Below, in pieces: positions 34,297 to 41,209 of a DNA stretch of 41,209 nt. How positions within the stretch are numbered: position 1 is the first letter of the stretch; each line of letters begins with the position of its first letter. The notes under the pieces were generated by a model that did no database searches, had not been told where the DNA came from, and saw only the letters and a program-made list of their open reading frames with translations. The stretch spans positions 18,516-59,724 of the forward strand of contig CACSIN010000002.1 of assembly GCA_902705835.1 (NCBI GenBank). Direction: 5' to 3'. Source of the DNA: BD1-7 clade bacterium. Lineage in GTDB: Bacteria > Pseudomonadota > Gammaproteobacteria > Pseudomonadales > DT-91. The position numbers and the translations under genes were made by a program.

Positions 34297-37200
34297 ATGT
34301 ATCGAAAGTTAGCCAGTGTTGTATTGGTTGCGGCCGCCATAAATGCAAAGAACGCCGAAGCTTTGGGGCTTGGCGAAATGACCATGCATTCGGCACTGAA
34401 CCAGCCGTTAAACGCTGAAATCAAGCTAACGAATGTTGGTGATCTTGATGAAAATCAGATCTTGGTCAACATGGGCAGCGAAAAAGATTTCAAGGAAGCC
34501 GGTGTCGATCGTGTATTTTTTCTGAATGATATCAAGTTCACCGTCAAGGTTGATGCTGATAATCCGCGAGTCATTCTGACCTCTCGCAAAAGCGTTACCG
34601 AACCATTTTTGGACTTCCTGCTAGAAGCTACTTGGCCAACCGGTCGAGTGCTGCGGTCATACACATCATTGGTTGACCTCCCTGTATATAAAGAAGCTAC
34701 CCGCACAGCCATTACGGCAAAGAATGTCAGCGTAAACAATAAAGCGACTGTTGAGCGTTATTCTGAATCCGATGCGAAGGTGAGTCAGCTTCCAGTTGAG
34801 GGTGAGGCAATTGTTGAATCCTCCTCTGATTATACTGTATTGGGATCTAGTTCTTCCTCCTCAGCGAATAGGCCCTCAGCGAATAAAGAGGTTGATCAAG
34901 GCCAGGTAAAGTCGCCTTCATCGGCTGGCCCGGCAACGTACCGGGTGCAGAGCAATGATACGCTGTGGGGAATCTCTCGTAAGGTAAAACCGACGAAAGA
35001 TATTTCTGTTCAGCAGGCAATGGTAGCGATTCAGGAACTTAATCCTGAGGCTTTTATATCCGGTAACATCAACCGCTTGAAGGCGGGTGCGGTATTACGT
35101 GTGCCTACGGAAGAAATGATTCGATCTCGTTCGACACGTTCGGCAATCAGTAAAGTCGCTGAGCAAAACCGTGAATGGAATAATGCGCAGTTGAGTGCAA
35201 CTGATTCACGGACAGCCTACCGTGCACCCGCAGCGAAGGAGGAGGGCTATTTGAGTTTGTCCTCTACTGGCGCTGGTCTAGCTGGAGGCACTGACGAAGA
35301 GGGTGCTGTCGGCGGTGTCAGTACTAATCTGGCTGAGATGGATGAGCAATTGGCTGTCGCTGAGCTGGAAAAGCAAGAGCTTGATCAGCGTGTTGCGTCT
35401 CTTGCGAGCCAGGTTGATCAGTTAAAGCGTCTGGTAGAACTTAAAGATGCAGAGCTAGCTACTCTGCAATCTCAACTGGGTGGCGAACCCCCGGCAGAGG
35501 TTGCTGATGAGGCGCCTGCCGAAGTCATCGTTGAGGAGGTTGCTGTAGAAACCGAGGATGGTTCTGTAGAGGAAGTTCTCGAAGAAGTGATTGAGCCTAG
35601 TGCTCCAGTCGCAGGCAATACCGCCGAGCCGGCCAAGCCAATTACTCCGGTAAAACCTCTGCCGAAACCTACTGCATCAGAGCCTAATTTACTCGATACT
35701 TTGTTGCAGAGTCCTATCTATTTAGGCGGCATTGCGCTGCTTATTGTTCTGGGGGTGGTAGGGTTTTTATTTCGCCGCAAGTCAAAACAAGAGCAGGCTG
35801 CTCTTGAGGAGATTGCCCAATTTGAATTTGATGCATTGAATGAGCAGGCTGATGATGATCAGTCGGCAGATGTCGATGATACTGAGCAGCTCGAATCCTC
35901 TGAGGTGGGGCAGCATGCAGATGCTGAACAGGTTGCTGCAGATGACGATATTCTGGTCCCATTTGATGAGTTGGAAGCAGCAGACGTAGACCAAACGACG
36001 CTGATGCAGACAGATGACGCAATTAGTGAGGCGGATATCTATATTGCCTATGGGCGCTATGAGCAAGCGATTGAGCTTCTTAATAACGCCATTGTTGCAT
36101 CGCCTGCAGATGCAGCCTTGCGTACCAAGCTTATGGAAGTTTATCTGGAGTCCGGTAACCGAGACGGATTCCGCGATCAGTTCGCGCAGTTGCGCCAACT
36201 GGGAGACGACGCTGCAGCGGTACATGCAAAAGAAATATTGAGCTCTGCTGATGGTGCCTCAGATTGGTTGGATGATATTGATTCTGTTGTAAGTTCAGCG
36301 GCTTCTAGCGCTGTTGACGATATTGCGCTGGATCTTGACAGTGCTGAGGATGATGAATTTGATCTTGATCTCGGCCTTGATGATATTCCTGCATCCGAGG
36401 AAGCTTCGGTAGAGCAAGATGAATATCAATTGGATCTCGATGCTGATGCCGATTTAGATATTGATTTGGATGCTGAGCTTGCTCAGATGGATGCGGCTGA
36501 TTCGCCTGTCACTGAGGCTGATCTAACCTCGGCAGAAACAGAATCTGAAATCGATACAGAGGACTTTGATCTTGATCTAAGTGCCGAATTCGATGAAGGT
36601 GAAGTGGAAGAGCAAGATCTTTCCTTGGATGCTGAATTGGATGCACTTGCTGACACTGATCTCGGCGGTGATGTTCTAGATACTTCTTTTGAGGAAGCTG
36701 GTACGGCGTTAGAGGGTGTAACTTCGGCAGTAGAAGATACTTCAGGTCAGCTGTCGGATGCGGATTTAGATTTGGATCTCGACTTAGACCTTGATCTGTC
36801 TGAGTTAGATGAAGAGCCTGCGCAGACTGCATCATCAGAAGATGAGCAAGATACGCCAGATGATGAATTCCTCACTATGGATGGCTTGGATCTTGATCTA
36901 AGTGCCGATCTCGACTCTGACGTTGGTGAGTTAGCAGGTGAGTCGCAATCAGCTGGTGGCGATCTTGAGTCCATGCCACTTGATGATCTATCCGAAGCCT
37001 TGGGCGATATTGAGTCAGTGTCGATTGATGGGGACAAGGATGCCGGTGGCATTGGTACGCTTGATGACCTGGAAACTGATCTAGCAGCAGTTGTTGATGA
37101 TCTGGATATTGACGGCGAAGAAGACTTTTCTCAGGATGAGTTGAATGCTGCGTTGGAGTCTTTGGATGAATCCCTTGAGGCATTGAGTGATCTTACTGAG

Positions 37201-37632
37201 GATGATGCTGGAGAGGCTGTTGGTGAGATCTCACTTGAGGGTCTGGATGGCGCTGATGATGAGCTGTCTCTCGATGAGGCACTTGCTGATATTGACGATG
37301 CCAGCTCTGCATTAGATCGAGTTGATGATCTTCAGGGTGTTGATAATCTAGCGGAAGCCGCTGACGCTACTGTTGATAATGATGTATTAGTTGAGTCAGA
37401 GTTGGTGGCTACGACAATTGATGCGCCGGAGCCTTCTGCACCTATTCAGGAGTTGGCGGGTAGTGATGAAGACTTCATGGGTGATGAGGTGGCTACTAAA
37501 TTAAATCTCGCTCAAGCCTATCTGGATATGGGGGACTTTGATGGCGCTCGAGACATACTTCTCGAGGTTGTTAAGGAAGGTGATGAAAATCAGAAATCCC
37601 AAGCGCATGATTTGCTCGATGGAATCGATTAA
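34297..37632 (+). CDS. fimV: FimV, polar inner-membrane peptidoglycan-binding protein
   Basis: FimV organises the cell pole, type IV pilus assembly and twitching/chemosensory signalling. This copy has 1111 residues. Order: signal peptide (MYRKLASVVLVAAAINA), the canonical LGLGEMTMHSALNQPLNAEI domain, a LysM domain from about residue 215 (YRVQSNDTLWGISRKV), a coiled coil, and one transmembrane helix (475-492, YLGGIALLIVLGVVGFLF). A long cytoplasmic Asp/Glu-rich region follows, and the conserved C-terminal TPR-like cap is ATKLNLAQAYLDMGDFDGAR. Between about residues 660 and 1060 Asp, Leu and Glu dominate. GGAAGGTAGGG precedes the ATG. Confidence 0.96.
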   Translation: MYRKLASVVLVAAAINAKNAEALGLGEMTMHSALNQPLNAEIKLTNVGDLDENQILVNMGSEKDFKEAGVDRVFFLNDIKFTVKVDADNPRVILTSRKSVTEPFLDFLLEATWPTGRVLRSYTSLVDLPVYKEATRTAITAKNVSVNNKATVERYSESDAKVSQLPVEGEAIVESSSDYTVLGSSSSSSANRPSANKEVDQGQVKSPSSAGPATYRVQSNDTLWGISRKVKPTKDISVQQAMVAIQELNPEAFISGNINRLKAGAVLRVPTEEMIRSRSTRSAISKVAEQNREWNNAQLSATDSRTAYRAPAAKEEGYLSLSSTGAGLAGGTDEEGAVGGVSTNLAEMDEQLAVAELEKQELDQRVASLASQVDQLKRLVELKDAELATLQSQLGGEPPAEVADEAPAEVIVEEVAVETEDGSVEEVLEEVIEPSAPVAGNTAEPAKPITPVKPLPKPTASEPNLLDTLLQSPIYLGGIALLIVLGVVGFLFRRKSKQEQAALEEIAQFEFDALNEQADDDQSADVDDTEQLESSEVGQHADAEQVAADDDILVPFDELEAADVDQTTLMQTDDAISEADIYIAYGRYEQAIELLNNAIVASPADAALRTKLMEVYLESGNRDGFRDQFAQLRQLGDDAAAVHAKEILSSADGASDWLDDIDSVVSSAASSAVDDIALDLDSAEDDEFDLDLGLDDIPASEEASVEQDEYQLDLDADADLDIDLDAELAQMDAADSPVTEADLTSAETESEIDTEDFDLDLSAEFDEGEVEEQDLSLDAELDALADTDLGGDVLDTSFEEAGTALEGVTSAVEDTSGQLSDADLDLDLDLDLDLSELDEEPAQTASSEDEQDTPDDEFLTMDGLDLDLSADLDSDVGELAGESQSAGGDLESMPLDDLSEALGDIESVSIDGDKDAGGIGTLDDLETDLAAVVDDLDIDGEEDFSQDELNAALESLDESLEALSDLTEDDAGEAVGEISLEGLDGADDELSLDEALADIDDASSALDRVDDLQGVDNLAEAADATVDNDVLVESELVATTIDAPEPSAPIQELAGSDEDFMGDEVATKLNLAQAYLDMGDFDGARDILLEVVKEGDENQKSQAHDLLDGID
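36277..37470 (+). repeat. Acidic Asp/Glu/Leu-rich low-complexity region of fimV
   Basis: About 400 residues are built from short Asp-Leu, Asp-Asp and Glu-rich units, for example DLDLDLDLDLSEL near 36769. The DNA shows repeated GAT-CTT/GAT-TTG codon pairs but varied synonymous use, so it is not an exact tandem repeat. Such regions vary greatly in length among FimV proteins. Confidence 0.7.
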
Positions 37633-37638
37633 TTGATT

Positions 37639-37695
37639 GTGCACCATCGTGCACGTTGATTGATTTGAAGAGGCCTGCGAAAGCAGGCTTTTTTT
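37639..37695 (+). terminator. Rho-independent terminator of fimV
   Basis: GCCTGC (37673-37678), tetraloop GAAA, GCAGGC (37683-37688) and seven T bases (37689-37695) form a classic terminator. A second hairpin, GTGCAC (37639-37644) with GTGCAC (37649-37654), precedes it. Confidence 0.92.
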
Positions 37696-37770
37696 ATGGC
37701 TTCGATTTAGTTGATGGAGGGAATCCGGCATAATGGCCCATTCAGTCATCTTCAGGTTACCTCGAACGTT

Positions 37771-38610
37771 TTGAAATTCTCCACAGACCCCATTTTAAAA
37801 ACCACTGTAGCTCTCGGTATTGAATACGATGGCACCAGTTTTCATGGTTGGCAAATTCAAAAAAAGCCTGCAGTAGCAACCGTTCAAGAAGCACTTGAGC
37901 ATGCATTGACAAAAGTCGCTGCATGCCCGGTGAAAGTGCTCTGTGCCGGTAGAACGGATACGGGTGTCCATGCCACTGATCAGGTGGTGCACTTTCATTG
38001 CGAAACTCCAAGAAGTGAGGTTGCGTGGATTCGGGGTGTAAATACACATTTGCCCGGATCGGTCGCTGTTAAATGGGCTGTGGGTGTTGATGATTCGTTT
38101 CATGCCCGTTTCTCTGCCACGGCCCGTACTTATCGCTACGTGATTTATAACTCGCCGGTGAGAAGTCCGGTGATGCATAAAAAATTGACTTGGATTAACC
38201 AACCCCTTGATGAAGGTGTAATGCATCGGGCGGCCCAGCACCTGTTGGGGGAGAATGACTTTTCTTCTTATCGGGGAGGAGGGTGCCAGTCGAATACACC
38301 GTTTCGGTTTATGGAAAAAATCCGTGTTGTGCGCGAGGGTGATTTGATTATTGCCGAGATTACTGCGAATGCGTTTTTGCTTCATATGGTTCGGAATATT
38401 ATGGGGGTGTTGATTGAGATTGGCTTGGGGAATCGCCCTGAAGATTGGTCGGCACTTGTCCTCGCTGAAAAGGATCGTACCAAAGCGGCTAAAACAGCGT
38501 CACCCGATGGTTTGTATCTTGTAAAGGCACATTATCCCGCTGAGTTTGGTCTGCCTGAACGCTCTCTGGGGCCTTCATTTTTGCCAGCGGCATTTAAAAC
38601 GCGGATTTAG
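37771..38610 (+). CDS. truA: tRNA pseudouridine(38-40) synthase
   Basis: TruA isomerises uridines 38-40 in the anticodon arm of many tRNAs. The catalytic Asp63 is in CAGRTDTGVHATDQVVHF. Other family segments include FHARFSATARTYRYVIY and AFLLHMVRNIMGVLIEIG. The open frame starts at 37711, but the fimV terminator T run ends at 37695, so transcription probably starts after that. The first in-frame start that leaves room for a promoter is TTG 37771, giving 279 residues. The exact start is uncertain; no strong ribosome binding site is visible. truA after fimV is the Pseudomonas order. Confidence 0.94.
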   Translation: MKFSTDPILKTTVALGIEYDGTSFHGWQIQKKPAVATVQEALEHALTKVAACPVKVLCAGRTDTGVHATDQVVHFHCETPRSEVAWIRGVNTHLPGSVAVKWAVGVDDSFHARFSATARTYRYVIYNSPVRSPVMHKKLTWINQPLDEGVMHRAAQHLLGENDFSSYRGGGCQSNTPFRFMEKIRVVREGDLIIAEITANAFLLHMVRNIMGVLIEIGLGNRPEDWSALVLAEKDRTKAAKTASPDGLYLVKAHYPAEFGLPERSLGPSFLPAAFKTRI

Positions 38611-38698
38611 GCGGTAAAAATGCGCTGGATCAAACAAGACCGCGTTGTGAGTTTCTGTTAGAATTGCAGCCTTTATTTCAATGAAATCATGAGAGTGT

Positions 38699-39331
38699 AT
38701 GCCAGTAGCAAGGGTCAAAATCTGCGGCTTGACTGATGAGAATGCAGCGCGAATGGCCGCAAGTGCCGGTGCGGATGCAATCGGCTTGGTGTTTTATCCA
38801 CCGAGTAAGCGCTATGTGACGACTTCTCAGGCTGCATCCATTGCGTCTGTTATTCCACCCTTTGTTCAACGTGTTGGTTTATTCGTTAATGAGACGAAAG
38901 AAACTGTTGAGCGTATAAAGGAAGCTGTACAGTTGGATTTACTGCAATTTCAAGGTGCTGAATCGCCAGAATATTGTGAGTCGTTCAACTTCCCCTATAT
39001 CAAGGCGCTACAGATGAAACCGGGTGTAGACATCACGGAGAGCTTTAGAGCATTCCCTAACGCCCGAGCCTTTCTTTTGGATACCTACCATCCGGATCAG
39101 CATGGTGGCATCGGCGAAACGTTTAATTGGGACGAATTTCCTGATTATTCGGATAAACCTCTGATACTTGCCGGCGGTCTAAACTCCGACAACGTTCAGG
39201 ATGCTATTAAAGCATGCCGGCCCTACGCAGTTGATGTCAGTAGCGGCGTTGAATCTGGGCCAGGTATCAAGAGTACTGAAAAAATGCAGGCTTTTGTCCG
39301 CAGTGCCAAATCCATTGAGGTTATGTCGTGA
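38699..39331 (+). CDS. trpF: Phosphoribosylanthranilate isomerase
   Basis: TrpF (210 residues) converts phosphoribosylanthranilate to CdRP in tryptophan synthesis. It has the N-terminal [15 protein letters not shown] with its catalytic Cys, and the phosphate-binding [11 protein letters not shown] and [10 protein letters not shown] loops. The gene lies 88 bases after truA and overlaps the trpB start by four bases (GTGA), so trpF and trpB are translationally coupled. Confidence 0.96.
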   Translation: MPVARVKICGLTDENAARMAASAGADAIGLVFYPPSKRYVTTSQAASIASVIPPFVQRVGLFVNETKETVERIKEAVQLDLLQFQGAESPEYCESFNFPYIKALQMKPGVDITESFRAFPNARAFLLDTYHPDQHGGIGETFNWDEFPDYSDKPLILAGGLNSDNVQDAIKACRPYAVDVSSGVESGPGIKSTEKMQAFVRSAKSIEVMS

Positions 39332-40551
39332 GTACAAACGAAAACGTGATTGATTATCGTAACTTTCCGGACGAAAAGGGACACTTCGGCATTTATGGTG
39401 GCCGGTTTGTTTCAGAGACGTTGATCTATGCGCTGGATGAACTCAGCGAGGCTTATGAAAGGCTCAAGTCCGACCCGGCTTTTCAGCGTGAGTTTGATTA
39501 TGATTTGGCGCACTATGTTGGACGCCCAAGCCCACTCTATTTTGCCGAGCGTTGGACAAAGCAAATCGGTGGCGCCAAAATCTTCATGAAGCGTGAAGAC
39601 TTGAATCACACCGGTGCGCATAAGGTGAATAACACGATTGGTCAGGCGTTATTGGCGAAATCAATGGGCAAAAAACGCATTATTGCCGAAACGGGTGCGG
39701 GTCAGCATGGTGTCGCTACTGCGACAGTTGCCGCGCGCTTAGGCATGGAATGTGTTGTGTTTATGGGTGAAGAAGACATCCAGCGTCAGGCACTGAATGT
39801 TTATCGTATGAAGTTGCTAGGTGCTCAGGTGGTGTCAGTGAAGTCTGGTTCGCGCACGTTGAAAGACGCGATGAACGAGGCAATGCGCGATTGGGTGACC
39901 AATGTTGACGAAACCTTTTATATTATTGGCACGGTTGCTGGGCCGCACCCTTATCCAATGTTGGTGCGTGACTTTCAGTGTGTTATCGGTCGCGAAGCGC
40001 GTCAGCAGTGTTTAGATCAAACCGGTCGCTTGCCTGATGCGCTAGTAGCATGCGTGGGCGGGGGGTCGAATGCAATCGGCCTGTTTCATCCATTCCTCGA
40101 TGATGAATCTGTTGCCATGTATGGCGTTGAGGCTGGTGGTTTGGGTGTTGATACTAATGAACATGCTGCGCCGATCAGCAAAGGTAAGCCAGGAGTGCTT
40201 CATGGCAACCGTACTTACTTAATGGAAGATGAAAACGGTCAAATCCAGCATACGCATTCGGTATCTGCTGGACTGGATTACCCAGGTGTTGGCCCAGAAC
40301 ATTCCTGGTTGAATGATATCGGTCGGGTTAACTATGTTGATGCGACTGATGACGAAGCATTGAATGCGTTTCGTGAATTTACTCGTGTTGAAGGTATCTT
40401 GCCTGCACTGGAATCCAGTCACGCATTAGCATATGCCAAAAAACAAGCGGCAAAGATGTCGCCGGACGAGATTATGATCGTTAATTTGTCAGGGCGTGGT
40501 GATAAAGATATTCACACCATCGCCAAGATTGACGGCATAACGCTTGATTAA
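39328..40551 (+). CDS. trpB: Tryptophan synthase beta subunit
   Basis: TrpB (407 residues) joins indole and serine using PLP. The Schiff-base Lys99 is in [15 protein letters not shown]. The phosphate-binding GGGSNAIG and the C-terminal [10 protein letters not shown] are present. The start is GTG 39328, overlapping the trpF stop by four bases, with GAGG seven bases before it. trpA follows after 47 bases. In P. aeruginosa trpBA lies elsewhere; here it is joined to trpF. Confidence 0.97.
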   Translation: MSTNENVIDYRNFPDEKGHFGIYGGRFVSETLIYALDELSEAYERLKSDPAFQREFDYDLAHYVGRPSPLYFAERWTKQIGGAKIFMKREDLNHTGAHKVNNTIGQALLAKSMGKKRIIAETGAGQHGVATATVAARLGMECVVFMGEEDIQRQALNVYRMKLLGAQVVSVKSGSRTLKDAMNEAMRDWVTNVDETFYIIGTVAGPHPYPMLVRDFQCVIGREARQQCLDQTGRLPDALVACVGGGSNAIGLFHPFLDDESVAMYGVEAGGLGVDTNEHAAPISKGKPGVLHGNRTYLMEDENGQIQHTHSVSAGLDYPGVGPEHSWLNDIGRVNYVDATDDEALNAFREFTRVEGILPALESSHALAYAKKQAAKMSPDEIMIVNLSGRGDKDIHTIAKIDGITLD

Positions 40552-40598
40552 ACTGACCGGTTATTGGTGCGGATTCCGCTTGAGCGAGTTTTAGAATT

Positions 40599-41209
40599 AT
40601 GAGTCGTATTGCGCGTTGTTTAGCTTCGCTAAAAAAACAAAACAAGAAAGCCCTTGTTCCTTATTTTGTTTCGGGTGACCCGTCACCCGAAACAACTGTC
40701 GATATTATGCATGCATTGGCAGCCAATGGTGCCGACATCATTGAGCTGGGGATACCATTTTCTGATCCGATGGCTGAAGGCCCGGTAATACAATTGGCAC
40801 ATGAACGTGCGCTTGAGCATAACGTCAGCCTTAGCCAAACATTAGATGCTGTCAGCGAATTTCGTCAGCGTGACAACGAAACACCGGTCGTTTTGATGGG
40901 ATATGCAAACCCAATTGAAGTGATGGGTTACGAAGATTTTGTTAAACGTGCCTCAAAGTCGGGCGTTGACGGCATTTTGACCGTCGATATGCCGCCAGAA
41001 GAGGCAACCGAGTTTTCCGCACTGCTGAAACAGCATGATTTGGACAATATTTATCTGATTGCTCCTACCACAGCAAAGTCGCGTGTCGAGCTTGTTGCGT
41101 CGATAGCGTCGGGTTATTTATATTATGTATCGCTCAAGGGTGTCACAGGTGCAGGCAACTTGGATCTTGTTTCTGTGGAAGAGAATCTAGCAGTGATTCG
41201 TGAAATAAC
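40599..41209 (+). CDS. trpA: Tryptophan synthase alpha subunit (3' end outside window)
   Basis: TrpA cleaves indole-3-glycerol phosphate to indole and glyceraldehyde 3-phosphate. The first 203 residues are present and the frame is still open at the window end. Glu49 is in IELGIPFSDPMAEGP. In Salmonella TrpA the second catalytic acid is Asp60; here the aligned residue 60 is Glu (SDPMAEGP). Loop 6 has KGVTGAG with the conserved Thr. The start ATG lacks a strong ribosome binding site and follows trpB by 47 bases. Confidence 0.95.
   Translation, partial: MSRIARCLASLKKQNKKALVPYFVSGDPSPETTVDIMHALAANGADIIELGIPFSDPMAEGPVIQLAHERALEHNVSLSQTLDAVSEFRQRDNETPVVLMGYANPIEVMGYEDFVKRASKSGVDGILTVDMPPEEATEFSALLKQHDLDNIYLIAPTTAKSRVELVASIASGYLYYVSLKGVTGAGNLDLVSVEENLAVIREI

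Noticed and set aside
38620-38661. Possible 13-residue trp leader peptide (MRWIKQ...) before trpF
   Set aside because: Only one Trp codon, no terminator/antiterminator hairpins, and trpF is not usually attenuated in this group.
1-41209. CRISPR arrays, tRNA or rRNA genes, prophage or toxin-antitoxin units
   Set aside because: No regularly spaced repeats, cloverleaf sequences, or phage or toxin genes were recognised anywhere in the window.

Overview
The window looks like the chromosome of a heterotrophic, probably marine gammaproteobacterium of the Pseudomonas/Cellvibrio/Spongiibacter kind. The main evidence is the order leuC-leuD-leuB-asd-(Asd-like)-fimV-truA-trpF in the last third, with a divergent LysR gene before leuC. 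This is the Pseudomonas arrangement, but here trpB and trpA follow trpF. A fumC operon under a Fur box, a katB-ankB pair and a cysI-DUF934 pair are also Pseudomonas-like. The placement is by inference from gene order; no similarity search was possible.

Layout. 1-240 is the 3' end of a probable SAM methyltransferase. 500-3513 is an iron-starvation operon: a consensus-like promoter overlapped by a 17/19 Fur box, then a FagA-like protein, class II fumarase, long-chain flavodoxin and an unknown helical protein. 3904-7102 holds an acyl-CoA synthetase, a nitronate monooxygenase and a VOC protein, followed by a glutathione S-transferase. On the minus strand 8109-10205 is a periplasmic catalase with an exported ankyrin protein. 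Between katB and a cytochrome b561 lies a 140-bp MITE-like element with 16-bp inverted ends and a TTCA target duplication. Then come a divergent TetR/P450 pair, a divergent MFS/AraC pair, an EamA exporter, two methyltransferases with an EcsC-family protein, and an exported beta-propeller protein. cysI-DUF934 diverges from an Rv3520c-like LLM oxidoreductase, followed by a small TIGR03792-like protein and a DUF1302 outer-membrane protein.

From 27474 onward the window is core biosynthesis: LysR, leuCDB, asd, a catalytically degenerate Asd paralogue, fimV, truA, trpF, trpB and partial trpA.

How the genes work together. Under iron limitation the first operon would replace Fe-S enzymes (fumarase A/B, ferredoxin) with iron-free ones (FumC, flavodoxin). 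The acyl-CoA synthetase, nitronate monooxygenase, P450, LLM oxidoreductase and DUF1302 protein suggest uptake and oxidation of hydrophobic substrates such as sterols, terpenoids or alkanoates. A TGGTCTGACCA palindrome resembling FadR-subfamily operators lies just upstream of the DUF1302 gene. KatB/AnkB, cytochrome b561 and GST point to oxidative-stress defence.

No CRISPR array, rRNA, tRNA, prophage or obvious defence island was seen. The least explained units are the fourth gene of the Fur operon, the methyltransferase-methyltransferase-EcsC cluster, and several well-formed palindromes in promoter regions.
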